From Herbiconiux aconitum (GTDB lineage Bacteria > Actinomycetota > Actinomycetes > Actinomycetales > Microbacteriaceae): 64,000 bases of DNA. Positions 50,605 to 60,288 of this stretch are shown piece after piece; the first letter of the stretch is position 1; the number at the start of each line of letters is the position of its first letter. Both the position numbers and the translations under genes were made by a program. The notes under the pieces were generated by a model, which made no database searches, was not told the origin of the DNA, and saw only the letters and a list, made by a program, of their open reading frames with translations. The stretch is taken from contig NZ_JANLCM010000002.1 of assembly GCF_024979235.1 (NCBI RefSeq), positions 992,001-1,056,000 of the forward strand, read 5' to 3'.

Positions 50605-53600
50605 TCAGAGCAGGAGTTCGTCGGTGTAGACCAGGCGACGCTCCCAGACCGCGTTCCCGGGATGCCCGGCCTCGTCTCCCGGGATGTCCGGGTCGCCCGC
50701 GAACTCCTCCCATTCGCGCACCCGGACCCGCCAGAGCGAGGCCGGTGGGTCGGCGGGCTCCGATCCCCCACCCGCGAGCGGACGTCGCAGCGGCAGCACC
50801 TCGGGCGAGACGAGTTCGGCGCCCCAGATGAGATCGGCGGGTGGCTGCCGATCCGCCGACCGGGCACCCCACTCGCCCATCGGGGTGTGTGCCACGGTCG
50901 TCCAGCCGAGGTCTCCCCCGATTGCCGCATCGAAGCGTTCGAGCGACGCCGACATCGCGCGGCGCCTCTCGCGCGCCACCGTGGGGTCGTACTGCTCCGC
51001 CGCACCCGAGACGAGAACCCGGATGCCGCGCTCGTCGGTGCGCAACACCGTGAGCGCGCGTTCTGGCGGCAGCTGCGCGAAATCGGCGCGCACCGCAGTG
51101 GAGAGGTGGAGCCCGGCCAGGCTGACCGGCTGGTACCGCGCCACCGCCAGCCGCACGAACGGCCACAGCGCCGGCGTCTTCTCGAATGCGATGTCGACGA
51201 ACCACAGACCTCGCGACGCGCTGAAGGCCGGGGCGTAGGCGACCGCCTCGACCGAGACCATCTCGGGCACCGCATCCGTCGACAGCGGAAGGGAAAGCCG
51301 CAGCTGCCCGGTGGCGGGATGACCACCTGCGGCGTCGCCGAGCGCGAGATCGGGCGCTTCGAGGGTGATGGGCCGGATGCGGCGGGCCGGCAGGGTACGG
51401 CCGGCCCACACTGGGTCGCGACCCCACTGGCTCACCCAGTCCACGTCGTCGGCGGCCGACGCACGCGAAGGCTCCGCCGCCATCAGCACGGCGAGCAGCT
51501 CGCCCTCCCCCGTGGCGAACCAGGGCCGTTCGAGGTAGACACGCAGACCCGACCGCCGTTCCCGTCGGCGGGCGAACGGCTGATCGGCGGCCGGCTCGTC
51601 GAACCAGCGGAACAGCGGCACGACCGAGTGCACCGCCGGCGCGGGCGGACGGGCCGACGACGGGATGTCGAGCACGATCGGATCGCTCAGCACGCTCTTG
51701 CCGTCGTCGCGCGGCCAGACGGCATCGGATCGGGGGTCGGATGCCGGCAACTCCGCCGGGTCGCCCCCCGCCTCCGGTCCAGCCCCCACCGGAGAAGGCG
51801 GCGCGGGCAGCGGAACCGGGGCGATCGCATCCGGGCCGAAGTATTCACGGAACCGTGTGGTCGCCCGCAGCCGGTAGGTCACGCGGCGAAAGCGGGTGTC
51901 GGCGAACTGGTGGTTCGCCTCGGCGAGCGCCCACCCGTCGTCGTTTGCTCCGCCCGGCAGGATGCGGCCGTTGAGTTCGGCGACCGTCTGACGCGGGTCG
52001 ATGCCGGCGGTGAACCCGATGTCGGTCATCCATCGGAACACCGGACCGAGCGCCGCCGGGTCGTCGACCGTCTCCCGCCAGCGCGCCTCGGCGGTGAGGG
52101 ATTCGGTGCTCGATCCGTGCACCACGACGGTGCCGCGGAGGGTCGCCACGGCGGCCGCGACGTTCCGCAGCACGAACAGGCCGCCCGCGCGGGGTGCGGC
52201 GACGGGGCGGGGTACCGCGTGCACCAGACGCAGTTCTTCGGCCGGTGTGAGTGCCCACAGCGCGCCGTCACGGGCCGCGGCGGAGGCGACCGAGGTGAAC
52301 GACCACGGGAGCGCCCGCCACACCCCGAAGAGGTCGAGCGAACGCCCTTCGAGCGACGACGACAGCGCGAACCGCTGCTCGGAGCCGGCCGGCAATCCGA
52401 ACACGATGCGACGGCCGTCGACCCGGGCGTCGAGCACGTCGGCGGCGGCGAGCTCCAATCGGAACGGCTCGGCGAACGGCCACGTGCCGAGATAGGGAGC
52501 CGTCACCGCGGCCTCGCTGAGCACCGGCCGATACCGCTCGTCGCGCCGTGGCGGGAACGACAGCGAGAGTCCGGCGGCGAGCGGATCGGGCAGATACGGC
52601 AGTTCGGCGAACTCGGTGTCGTGCACCACGTACTGCCCCGGTGCGAGAACATCGTTCGGTCCGGGCAGCGTGGTGGGAACGTCTTTGTCGCGGAGCGCTC
52701 CCGGCTCGGTGTGGAGCGACACGTAGCCGAGCGGATGCGGGGGTGCGGCCGGATCTGCGGCATCCGAGACCTCGTCGTCGAAGAACGAGCCGCTCTCGCG
52801 GAACGACCAGGCGAGCATCGTCGACCGCGCGGCCGCCGCACCGGCGCCCGTGGTGTCGAGTGCCTCGTCGAAACGGCCGTGCAGCTCGCACTGCAGCTGA
52901 CTCGTCTTCGGCGGCGCCAGATGGCGAGCGGATGCCGGCACCACCGGGTCGTGGACGGTCACCGCCCCGGTCGCGCGATCCTGGGTCACCTCGGAACGCA
53001 GCACCACCACGCGCAGCGACTCGCCCTCGGTGTAGGGCTTCTCGGGAACGATGGCGGGCGGCGGCACCGGGTCCCAGCGCAGGAAGGGCGCGGGCGGGGT
53101 GACGGCGCGGAGGGTCTCGGCGTCGGCGACCCCTGGGTCGAGCGGGCCCCGCGGGTCGGCGGTCCAGTCGTCGAGCAGATGCTCGCGCGTGTTGCCCGCG
53201 AGGTCGACGCCCCAGGCACGGAACGCGTAGTCGCGGCCGAACCGCAGTCGCGGCAGCGATCCCGGCTCGACCCGGTGGTCGAAGCGGAACGGGTCGGGCG
53301 GTGCCTCGGCGGGCTCGGGCGGCTCGGCGTCGACTTTCTCGTCGATCGTGTAGCCGCCGTCGGCGTCGCGGCTGAGCTCGTCGCGCAGCCACCGCCCGGG
53401 CCGCGGGGCGGAGAGACTCCAGCCGTCCCAGCCGAACAGGGTCTCGTGCACGTGCAGGGTCGCATCCGGGGCGTCGGAGTTCTGACGCGCGGCCGTGCCC
53501 TGCGTGAAGCCCTCGAGCGGCACGTCGTCGAGGATCAATTCGCCCGCTCCCGGTCCCCCGCGGCCACCGGTGTCGTCGAGGCGGAGCGTCGTGCGGCGCC

Positions 53601-54930
53601 GGTGCAGCGAGTGCCAGAGGCCCGTCGTGAGGTCGAGCGCCTCGACCCGGTATCCCCGGGTGACGTCGGTGGCACCGACGGTCGGAGCGGTCGTGACGTC
53701 GGGGTTCGCCTCGAGCTCGACGACGAGCGCGCGCTGCCGCTCGGCCTGCGGGGCCGTCTTCTGATCCTGGCGCAGCCGCGCGACCGCGAACCCGGTCGCG
53801 CGGAGGGCGGGCGGGGCGCCGGTGACGTCGTCGCCGTTGCGCTCGAGGCGCGCCATCCGGGGCAGCGCCATCACGAAGCGCTCGGTCTTGAGCGCCGACC
53901 CGTCGGGATCGACCGTCATCAGCGCGAAGGCCTCCGAGTTGCCGACCGCCAGGCGCCCCTCGCTCCACTCGGCGGCCCGCGACGGGTCGGGCTCGGCGAT
54001 GAGCGATCGGTCGTCGAGCATCCGCACGAGGGTGCGCGGCGATCGCGACAGGCTCTCGTCGCCCGCCACCGCGACCACGGCGGCGATCCATTGCGACCCC
54101 GCCAAGCGCCCGGGGTCGGAAACGCGCAGGTCGAGTACGAGCCCGAGTCGTCGGAGGAGCTCAGGATGATCGCCGGCCGAGCCGACCCGGCGGTGGAACT
54201 CGGCACCCGGCACCGGGAGGGGCTGGGGCGGGATGTCGATCGCCGCCGACCGGTCGTCTTCGTAGAACCTTCGCGCCTTGTAGGAATCGGCGACGAGCGC
54301 GTGCACCCACTCCGCGGAGTAGACGGGTGCTCCCTGCTCGTCGGTCTGCCACTCCACCCGGTCGAGACTCGGGTTGTCGCCCTGACGACGCGCGATGGCC
54401 TCGGTGATTCCGGGTTCGTTCACCGGCGGAGCCGTGCGCGAATACTCCGACTCGTCGACGAAGGGCACGTCGAGCCGGCGCAGCACCTCGCGGAGCGGTT
54501 CGAACAACGGATGCCGCGAGGGCGCGGGCGGCACGCTCGGCCCGGCCAGGGTCGACGCCACGACAATGCTCTTCGACGCCTCCGACAGGCCGGCCGCCGG
54601 AAAGCTCGCCCACTCGCGGGCCGACCAGTCGGGCGGGTCGTTCGACTCGACCGGCAGTTCGGGCGGGAACACCCGTGCCCACAGCGAGGAGTCGCCGTTC
54701 GGCACCAGCTCGCACTCGATCGGTCCGTCCTGATCGAGGAGGGTCACCGTGATCTCGCCCTGGCCGAGCAGCTCACCCCAGCGTGCGAAGACTCCGAAGT
54801 CACCGAGGGGCTCGCCCGCGACATCCGGAACCAGTCGCGGGGTCACGAACAGCGACACGTGAAATCCGGACGCGGGTGCGTCGGCCGCCGAATGCGGCAG
54901 GGCGGTGGCGATGAACGACTCAGACGGCAC
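50605..54930 (-). CDS. Giant uncharacterised protein (1441 aa), second gene of a two-gene operon
   Basis: I do not recognise a named family. The protein has no signal peptide or membrane helix, is poor in lysine, rich in Asp, Arg and Pro, and is dominated by beta-strand patterns. Noted segments are VTRGYRVEALDLTTGLWHSLHRR near residue 430, FGRDYAFRAWGVDLAGNTRE near residue 570 (a fibronectin-III-like closing pattern), and near residue 1270 VRLAVARYQPVSLAGLHLS followed by RADFAQLPPER. The end, REWEEFAGDPDIPG...RRLVYTDELLL, looks like a conserved terminus. It starts 28 nt downstream of the 1311-residue partner on the same strand and must be co-transcribed. No enzymatic motif was found. Confidence 0.7.
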   Translation of the reverse strand: MPSESFIATALPHSAADAPASGFHVSLFVTPRLVPDVAGEPLGDFGVFARWGELLGQGEITVTLLDQDGPIECELVPNGDSSLWARVFPPELPVESNDPPDWSAREWASFPAAGLSEASKSIVVASTLAGPSVPPAPSRHPLFEPLREVLRRLDVPFVDESEYSRTAPPVNEPGITEAIARRQGDNPSLDRVEWQTDEQGAPVYSAEWVHALVADSYKARRFYEDDRSAAIDIPPQPLPVPGAEFHRRVGSAGDHPELLRRLGLVLDLRVSDPGRLAGSQWIAAVVAVAGDESLSRSPRTLVRMLDDRSLIAEPDPSRAAEWSEGRLAVGNSEAFALMTVDPDGSALKTERFVMALPRMARLERNGDDVTGAPPALRATGFAVARLRQDQKTAPQAERQRALVVELEANPDVTTAPTVGATDVTRGYRVEALDLTTGLWHSLHRRRTTLRLDDTGGRGGPGAGELILDDVPLEGFTQGTAARQNSDAPDATLHVHETLFGWDGWSLSAPRPGRWLRDELSRDADGGYTIDEKVDAEPPEPAEAPPDPFRFDHRVEPGSLPRLRFGRDYAFRAWGVDLAGNTREHLLDDWTADPRGPLDPGVADAETLRAVTPPAPFLRWDPVPPPAIVPEKPYTEGESLRVVVLRSEVTQDRATGAVTVHDPVVPASARHLAPPKTSQLQCELHGRFDEALDTTGAGAAAARSTMLAWSFRESGSFFDDEVSDAADPAAPPHPLGYVSLHTEPGALRDKDVPTTLPGPNDVLAPGQYVVHDTEFAELPYLPDPLAAGLSLSFPPRRDERYRPVLSEAAVTAPYLGTWPFAEPFRLELAAADVLDARVDGRRIVFGLPAGSEQRFALSSSLEGRSLDLFGVWRALPWSFTSVASAAARDGALWALTPAEELRLVHAVPRPVAAPRAGGLFVLRNVAAAVATLRGTVVVHGSSTESLTAEARWRETVDDPAALGPVFRWMTDIGFTAGIDPRQTVAELNGRILPGGANDDGWALAEANHQFADTRFRRVTYRLRATTRFREYFGPDAIAPVPLPAPPSPVGAGPEAGGDPAELPASDPRSDAVWPRDDGKSVLSDPIVLDIPSSARPPAPAVHSVVPLFRWFDEPAADQPFARRRERRSGLRVYLERPWFATGEGELLAVLMAAEPSRASAADDVDWVSQWGRDPVWAGRTLPARRIRPITLEAPDLALGDAAGGHPATGQLRLSLPLSTDAVPEMVSVEAVAYAPAFSASRGLWFVDIAFEKTPALWPFVRLAVARYQPVSLAGLHLSTAVRADFAQLPPERALTVLRTDERGIRVLVSGAAEQYDPTVARERRRAMSASLERFDAAIGGDLGWTTVAHTPMGEWGARSADRQPPADLIWGAELVSPEVLPLRRPLAGGGSEPADPPASLWRVRVREWEEFAGDPDIPGDEAGHPGNAVWERRLVYTDELLL

Positions 54931-54958
54931 GGCGGGCTCCTTCGCTTCTCGACCGCTG

Positions 54959-57900
54959 CTATTCGACGGCGAACGCGTCGAGGTACTCGTCCCAGGCGCT
55001 CGTCGAGCCGTCGGGTGCGGTGATCATCTCGCGGAAACTGGGGTCACCACCCGAGCCGGCGAAGCGCCGTTCGGCGTGGAAGCTGACGGACTTGCTGAAG
55101 CCGAACACCTCGATCGTCAAGGTCACCGTTGCCGAACCGATCATCTTGCCGGTCGAGAACTCGTAGGTGAGCACGATCGAGAGTTCGAGCGATGCCGAGG
55201 CGATGCCGAGCACGTCGACCTCGCCGCGCATCCGGAAGTATCCGGTGAGCGATCCGGCGTCGCCCTCCAACCGCAGGTAGATGCCGATCGCGACCGAGAT
55301 CGAGCCGGAGGCGACCCCGAGGTCGACCGACAGATAGGCGCCGGCCTCGAGACCGAGTTCGAGCAGCTCGAGCCGCTTCGGCGACATCCTGAGGCCGAAC
55401 CAGCCCCCTCCTCCGATGCAGAGCACGGTCAACGTGAACGGCCGTTCGCGACTGCAGAAGTCGAAGCCCACGCTCACCGATTCGCCGAGGAACGGCACGC
55501 GCACGTACGCACCGAGCGAGATGTTCGCCAGCGCGAAGATGCCCACGGCGAGGTTCGGCAGGGCGAGCGTGAACCCGGCCTTCAGCTCCGATGGCGAGAT
55601 GTCGGTGTAAGGCGGATCGGAGAATCCGTCGAAGGGAATGAGGTCTTTCAGGGTCTGCACGAACGAGAGCACGCCGACGAACTCGATGTCGCGGAACACC
55701 ACGTCGACCTCGGTCTTGCCGCTCGATCCGGAGTGGAACGAGAAACGATCGAACAGCACCACCACCATGTCGGCCCCCGGCATCAGGTGCAGCTCGAAGT
55801 CGACCAGCTCGGCCAGGATCTCGACGGAGGCGTGCCCGGTGCCGCTGGCCCGACCGGTGACCGAGAGAGTGAGGTTGCGGCCACGGTTCGGCCCGGCCAG
55901 CACGAAGACGGGGCTTCCGGCGGGCCAGTCGGTGATCTCGGGCTGCCAGTCGTAGCGGTAGACCAGCTCCGCTTTCGCGAGGTCGCCGGAGGTGAGAGCG
56001 CGGTAGGCGGCACGGATGTCGCCGATGAGGCTCGTGAGCGACGCCGCATGTTCGAGGGCCTCTCCGACGTCGGCGAGCTGGTGGCGGATGAGCGGTGGCA
56101 GCTTCGCTCCGAGAGCACGGATGTCGGCCGCCACCCGCGCGAGCCCCTCGCGGAGCTGCTGCTCGGCAGCCACGGCGGCAGCGTCGTCGGCACCGACGGC
56201 GGCCGTCACGATGTCGGGCAGGGCGGCGGCCAGCGACGCGGCGTCGGTGGCCAGGGTCTCGGCGGCCGCCAGGGTCGCCTTCGCGTCGTCGATCATGGAC
56301 TGCGCCGCGTTCGTGAGGCCGGCGACCTGCTGCTGCGCCTGCTGCACCGCGTGTTCGGCGGCGGCTTTCGCGCGCTCCACGTCATCGGCGAGTTTCTGCA
56401 GAGCATCCATCGTCTGCGACACGACGGCCGGCGCCGACGAGAAGTCGTGGCCGATGATCTCTTCGAGGGGAATCAGCCCGAAGAGCTTCGGCAGAGCGCC
56501 GGCCAGCGCCGCCGACGGGTCGAACTGCTGCGTCATCGCGCCGTCGGGGTCGCCGACGATGCCGGTGAGCGCCGACAAGCCGGCGAGCGGCTGGCTCGGC
56601 TGCACGAATCCGCCGCCCGACTCGCTGCTGTGATCGGGGTCGCCGAACGAAAGGATCGGCACCTGCTGCAGGGTCGCTTCGCCGTCGAGCACGACATCGA
56701 CGTAGTCGACGTTCGTGATGTGCTCCTCGGTCAGGGCGATGGCCCAGACCTTGCCGGTGTTCGCGGCCGAGAACCCCTCGGTGCGATAAGTCGAGTGGTA
56801 GGCGATGGTGAGCGAGTCGACCCCCGCGATCTGTTTCGCAGCGGTCACCACCACATCCGCGGAACTCACGCGCGGAGTGGCGGTGCCGAGGCCCGCCTTG
56901 CCCCGGAAGCGCAGGAGCCTGGTCTCGACGATAGGGTCACCGCCGCCCGGCGGCGAGACCGGGCCCGATCGCGGCAGCGGTGGGGCGAAGGCGATGCGCT
57001 GCCCGCGGGCGGGCACTGAGCGAAGCGGGCTCGCGTCGTACTCCGCGTCGATGGCCGCCTGTTGGGCCGCAGCCGACGCGTGCTCGGCGACCCAGAGCAG
57101 GGGCATGTCGAGGTGAGTGGTCTTTCCCGACTTGTCGATCCCCTCGACGTGGAACGGAAACGGCATCCCGCCCACGGTGGGCCAGAACTTGTCGCCATTC
57201 GTCGCCCCCTCGTCGAGGTCGGGGGTGATGACCGGCGACAGACGAATGCTCACGAAGGGGAACTCGTTCGAGTCATAGCTGTTGACCGGCTGGGTGACCG
57301 CCAGGAAGCGGTGCTGCACGAGCTCGGCGACCGGATCGTCGGAGGGCCGGATGACACGTTGCGTGACCTTCACCAGCACGGTGCGGTGCCCGAGCGGGTA
57401 GAGGTAGCCGGGGTAGACGACGCGCACGTACTGGTCGCGACCCCCGGTGGCGACGTGATCCCAGGCGAGGATCGACGCGATGCCCGCCGCGGAGTAGGGC
57501 TTCGTGTTCCATTGGCCGTGCAGGTCGAGTGCTGCGCCGTAGGCCGAGAGCCAGAGACGGCGCGCGGCGACGGGAACCGGCGGAATGGGGGTGGCACGAC
57601 GGTTCGGAGCCCACGACTCGCTCGACTGCCGCACGAGTCTCTGGCGATCGGAGCGGTTGAGGCTGCCGAGGAAGGGCTTCTCGTCGGCGGGTGTGGCGTC
57701 GAAGAGGGCGCCACCGGCCTGGTCGGCTTTCGGATCGGTCCACTGCTGGTCGAGCAGGCCGTCGCGATCGCGGGTCCAGACGGCGCGCACGATGCGCCGA
57801 CGGTCGTCGGGATCGTCGACACCCTCCGGATCGCGCACGAGGCGGGTGTGCCACAGCTCGACCAGCTCGGGTCGCCCCGTCTCGGGCGGGTCGTCGCCGT

Positions 57901-58894
57901 GCACGGGCTCTGCGGCGTGCATCCAGCGTGCGTCGGCAGCGGGCGAGACGGCGAGGCGGAAAGGGGCCTCGATCGAGGTCTCGCCGGCCTCGGGGGGTCG
58001 ACTCAGCGTCGATGGGTCGAGCTCGACGCCCGGAAAGAGCTGCCCACCCGGAAACACCGGGCGCAACCAGTTCGGGTTGCGGTCGATCGTGAATCCGCGA
58101 GCGGGCTGCAGCGGGTTGGTCTGCAGGGCGTCGAGCACACTGCTGCGGTTCTGTGCGAAGAGGTCGCGCGTGGCGCTGCGAGACAGCTTCTCGAGGCGGG
58201 CCTTCTCCGTCGTGGTCGTGGCGGCGAGCTCGACGACGCCGTCGCGGAGGCGCGCCCGCATGCCGGTGTCGACGATGATCCAGGGCCAGATGAGGATCGG
58301 CGGGAAGTCGGGATACGCGACCGGCGCCTCACCGGGTGTGGCGAGCGGATGCACCCGCATCGTCAGAGAGGGCAGCAGCGCCAGGATGCCTGCCGTGCTG
58401 AGCGGCACCGCCAGGTCGGCGGGCAGCGCGAAGACGAGACGGGATGCGCGGGCGGGGCGGAACCGGGTCGGCCCGCCGGGCACCACCACGTCGGGTGCCG
58501 GTTCGGCCGCGCTCGTCGAGGGCAGCATTGGAGGTTGGGGGGCGCCGGCCGCCTCGTAGCGCGCGCTCTCGTGCGCGTGCTGGAACGGGAAGTGCACGGC
58601 CAGGGTCGGAGGATCGGCCGCGACATCCACGCCCCCTGCTGCGCGTAATTCGGGGCCGGTCGCGCCGTCGACGGCTTCGACCCCGTGCCAGACGGTGACG
58701 AGGGAGACGAGATCGCTCGCCCGCGTGACCGGCACGACCAGGTCTCCGTCGCCGATGGGCGGGAGGGCCACGCCATCAGACCGCGGCGCGATCGCCTTCC
58801 ATTCGGCCGCGGCCCACACTCGCACGCGTTCGTCGACAGATCCTGGCATCGCTGCCCCCACCGGATAAGGCTCGCAACGCGTGAGCGTCTGCAC
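54959..58894 (-). CDS. Giant uncharacterised protein (1311 aa) with coiled coil and repetitive beta C-terminus, first gene of the operon
   Basis: No named family is recognised. Residues 1-780 are mixed and rich in Pro, Asp and Arg. About 820-950 form a long Ala/Gln/Glu coiled coil (VERAKAAAEHAVQQAQQQVA, DDAKATLAAAETLATDAASL). About 970-1290 are a run of amphipathic beta strands with alternating hydrophobic residues and Gly turns (AYLSVDLGVASGSISVAIGI, YFRMRGEVDVLGIASASLEL, IGSATVTLTIEVFGFSKSVS), like a beta-barrel or lipid-binding groove. No signal peptide is seen. GTG 58894 has GGTGGAG five bases upstream; an ATG at 58849 is an alternative. A structural or envelope-transport role is possible but unproven. 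Confidence 0.7.
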   Translation of the reverse strand: MQTLTRCEPYPVGAAMPGSVDERVRVWAAAEWKAIAPRSDGVALPPIGDGDLVVPVTRASDLVSLVTVWHGVEAVDGATGPELRAAGGVDVAADPPTLAVHFPFQHAHESARYEAAGAPQPPMLPSTSAAEPAPDVVVPGGPTRFRPARASRLVFALPADLAVPLSTAGILALLPSLTMRVHPLATPGEAPVAYPDFPPILIWPWIIVDTGMRARLRDGVVELAATTTTEKARLEKLSRSATRDLFAQNRSSVLDALQTNPLQPARGFTIDRNPNWLRPVFPGGQLFPGVELDPSTLSRPPEAGETSIEAPFRLAVSPAADARWMHAAEPVHGDDPPETGRPELVELWHTRLVRDPEGVDDPDDRRRIVRAVWTRDRDGLLDQQWTDPKADQAGGALFDATPADEKPFLGSLNRSDRQRLVRQSSESWAPNRRATPIPPVPVAARRLWLSAYGAALDLHGQWNTKPYSAAGIASILAWDHVATGGRDQYVRVVYPGYLYPLGHRTVLVKVTQRVIRPSDDPVAELVQHRFLAVTQPVNSYDSNEFPFVSIRLSPVITPDLDEGATNGDKFWPTVGGMPFPFHVEGIDKSGKTTHLDMPLLWVAEHASAAAQQAAIDAEYDASPLRSVPARGQRIAFAPPLPRSGPVSPPGGGDPIVETRLLRFRGKAGLGTATPRVSSADVVVTAAKQIAGVDSLTIAYHSTYRTEGFSAANTGKVWAIALTEEHITNVDYVDVVLDGEATLQQVPILSFGDPDHSSESGGGFVQPSQPLAGLSALTGIVGDPDGAMTQQFDPSAALAGALPKLFGLIPLEEIIGHDFSSAPAVVSQTMDALQKLADDVERAKAAAEHAVQQAQQQVAGLTNAAQSMIDDAKATLAAAETLATDAASLAAALPDIVTAAVGADDAAAVAAEQQLREGLARVAADIRALGAKLPPLIRHQLADVGEALEHAASLTSLIGDIRAAYRALTSGDLAKAELVYRYDWQPEITDWPAGSPVFVLAGPNRGRNLTLSVTGRASGTGHASVEILAELVDFELHLMPGADMVVVLFDRFSFHSGSSGKTEVDVVFRDIEFVGVLSFVQTLKDLIPFDGFSDPPYTDISPSELKAGFTLALPNLAVGIFALANISLGAYVRVPFLGESVSVGFDFCSRERPFTLTVLCIGGGGWFGLRMSPKRLELLELGLEAGAYLSVDLGVASGSISVAIGIYLRLEGDAGSLTGYFRMRGEVDVLGIASASLELSIVLTYEFSTGKMIGSATVTLTIEVFGFSKSVSFHAERRFAGSGGDPSFREMITAPDGSTSAWDEYLDAFAVE

Positions 58895-59010
58895 ATCCGC
58901 TCCACCGCGTCAGCCAGATTTTAGGGACTTGGCAATTCCACGACAAGGCTTTCGGGTCAATTCGCCTCGCTTCCCTCGCGCCGGCATTCGCGGCGATACC
59001 GCTGGGGCGC

Positions 59011-59229
59011 TCACCACGGCAGCATCCCCAGCTCGTCCTGGAACGTGCCCGTCGGGCCGACCCCACTCCCGTCAGCACCGCGCGTCGCCAGCCGCACCAC
59101 GATTCGAGCACTCTCCTCGGGCGACCGCCCACCCTCGAACCCGGCGGTCATGTCGGTCGTGGTGTAACCGGGCTCGAGAGCGTTGAACGTGATGCCCGGC
59201 TGCGACTTGGCGTAGTGGACGGTCAAATC
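59011..59229 (-). pseudogene. C-terminal fragment of a short-chain dehydrogenase
   Basis: The fragment begins LTVHYAKSQPGITFNALEPGYTTTDMT, the catalytic-Lys helix and following strand of classical SDRs, and ends naturally at LGMLPW. The whole N-terminal Rossmann half with the glycine-rich loop, the catalytic Ser and the Tyr is missing. Upstream DNA is immediately occupied by the 3' end of the DUF389 gene on the same strand, so a deletion or rearrangement has fused the two. About 70 residues could be translated from TTG 59226 but would lack cofactor binding. The 116-nt gap to the giant gene start shows nothing else clear. Confidence 0.8.
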
Positions 59230-59233
59230 AGTC

Positions 59234-60244
59234 TCAACGCCGACCGGATGCGCCGGGCGGCGTGTCGCGACCGGGTCGCGCCGATGAGGACATCGAGCGA
59301 CGACGTTGCCGCGATCGGGTGATACGAAGTCCGACGCTGCGACCCACGTGCAACTGGATCACCAGAGTGATCGTTCCGGCCACGATCAGCCCGACCACGT
59401 TGATCCCGAGTTGCACGAGCGACGCTAGAGCCTCGTCCCAGGCTCCGACGGCCGCGGTGAGACCGATCGTGCCGACCGCGGGAACGGTCGTGATGGAGAT
59501 GAACACGCCGACGAGCGCGGACGATTTGGAGCTCGTCATCGAGAGCACGCCGGCGACACCCGCCAGCAACGCGATGACCAGAGACCACCCGTCAGGCTTG
59601 ACGATGAATTCCGTCAACGGGCCCGTCGTCGCGGCGACCCGATCGACCAGGCCGATGAGATTCGCAACGGCCCAGAAGAAGTACGAAACGACCGCCGCGA
59701 GCAGGAAACCACTCACGAGCGTGAAGCCGGCCGGAGCGAGGATCGCCTTTCGACGCCTTGCGAGCGCGTAGCAGATGGCCGCGATCGGTGCGAACTCGGG
59801 CCCCACGACCATCGCCCCGATGATCAGGATCGGCTGATCGAGATAGCGCCCCACCCCCGCGATCAGCGCGGCGAGCACCAAGAACACGTAGAACGCCCAC
59901 GAGGGCCGCGCGTCCTCGCGCGACCGGTCGGCCAACTGGGCCCACACCACGCCGTCGCCGGGGTGTCCTGGCGCCGCCTGCTCAGCTCGATCCGCCGCAT
60001 CCGACAACACCGCCATCGGCTCACTGATCGTCACCGACCCGACGGCCGGCACTCCGAGATGACGGAGCATCCGGTTGACGTTGTTGGCATTCTCTCGTGC
60101 CATCTCGAACGAGATCAGATCGCCCGCACCGTCGTCGACAGCACCCCTCACGACGGCGAGGTTCGCGATCGTCGGGTCTGCCCGCAGCTCCTGGAGAACC
60201 TGTTGGGAGAGTTCACGGGGAGCGGTCACCCGAACCGACAGCAT
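59234..60244 (-). CDS. DUF389-family membrane protein
   Basis: This 336-residue protein has an N-terminal ferredoxin-like domain (about 1-80: LSVRVTAPRELSQQVLQELRADPTIANLAVVRG...RMLRHLGV). It is followed by six or seven membrane helices containing the DUF389 signature YLDQPILIIGAMVVGPEFAPIAAICYAL. The C-terminal tail is basic and rich in Ser, Pro and Arg, and looks altered relative to the helix end; its last residues run into the SDR remnant, so the true C-terminus may have been replaced. DUF389 proteins lack an agreed function. ATG 60244 matches the family start; the upstream open frame is Arg-rich shadow. No Shine-Dalgarno site is seen. Confidence 0.85.
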   Translation of the reverse strand: MLSVRVTAPRELSQQVLQELRADPTIANLAVVRGAVDDGAGDLISFEMARENANNVNRMLRHLGVPAVGSVTISEPMAVLSDAADRAEQAAPGHPGDGVVWAQLADRSREDARPSWAFYVFLVLAALIAGVGRYLDQPILIIGAMVVGPEFAPIAAICYALARRRKAILAPAGFTLVSGFLLAAVVSYFFWAVANLIGLVDRVAATTGPLTEFIVKPDGWSLVIALLAGVAGVLSMTSSKSSALVGVFISITTVPAVGTIGLTAAVGAWDEALASLVQLGINVVGLIVAGTITLVIQLHVGRSVGLRITRSRQRRRSMSSSARPGRDTPPGASGRR

Positions 60245-60288
60245 CTGATCAGTGTGCCATGACGTGACCTGTCGCTGCCCCCGACCCG

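Noticed and set aside
50662..55023. Plus-strand open frame of 1453 codons opposite the 1441-aa gene
   Set aside because: It mirrors the minus-strand gene over its length and translates to an Arg/His/Gly-rich, low-complexity sequence without strand or helix periodicity. In DNA this GC-rich, long antisense frames arise from third-position G/C bias. The minus-strand product has normal composition and a coupled partner.
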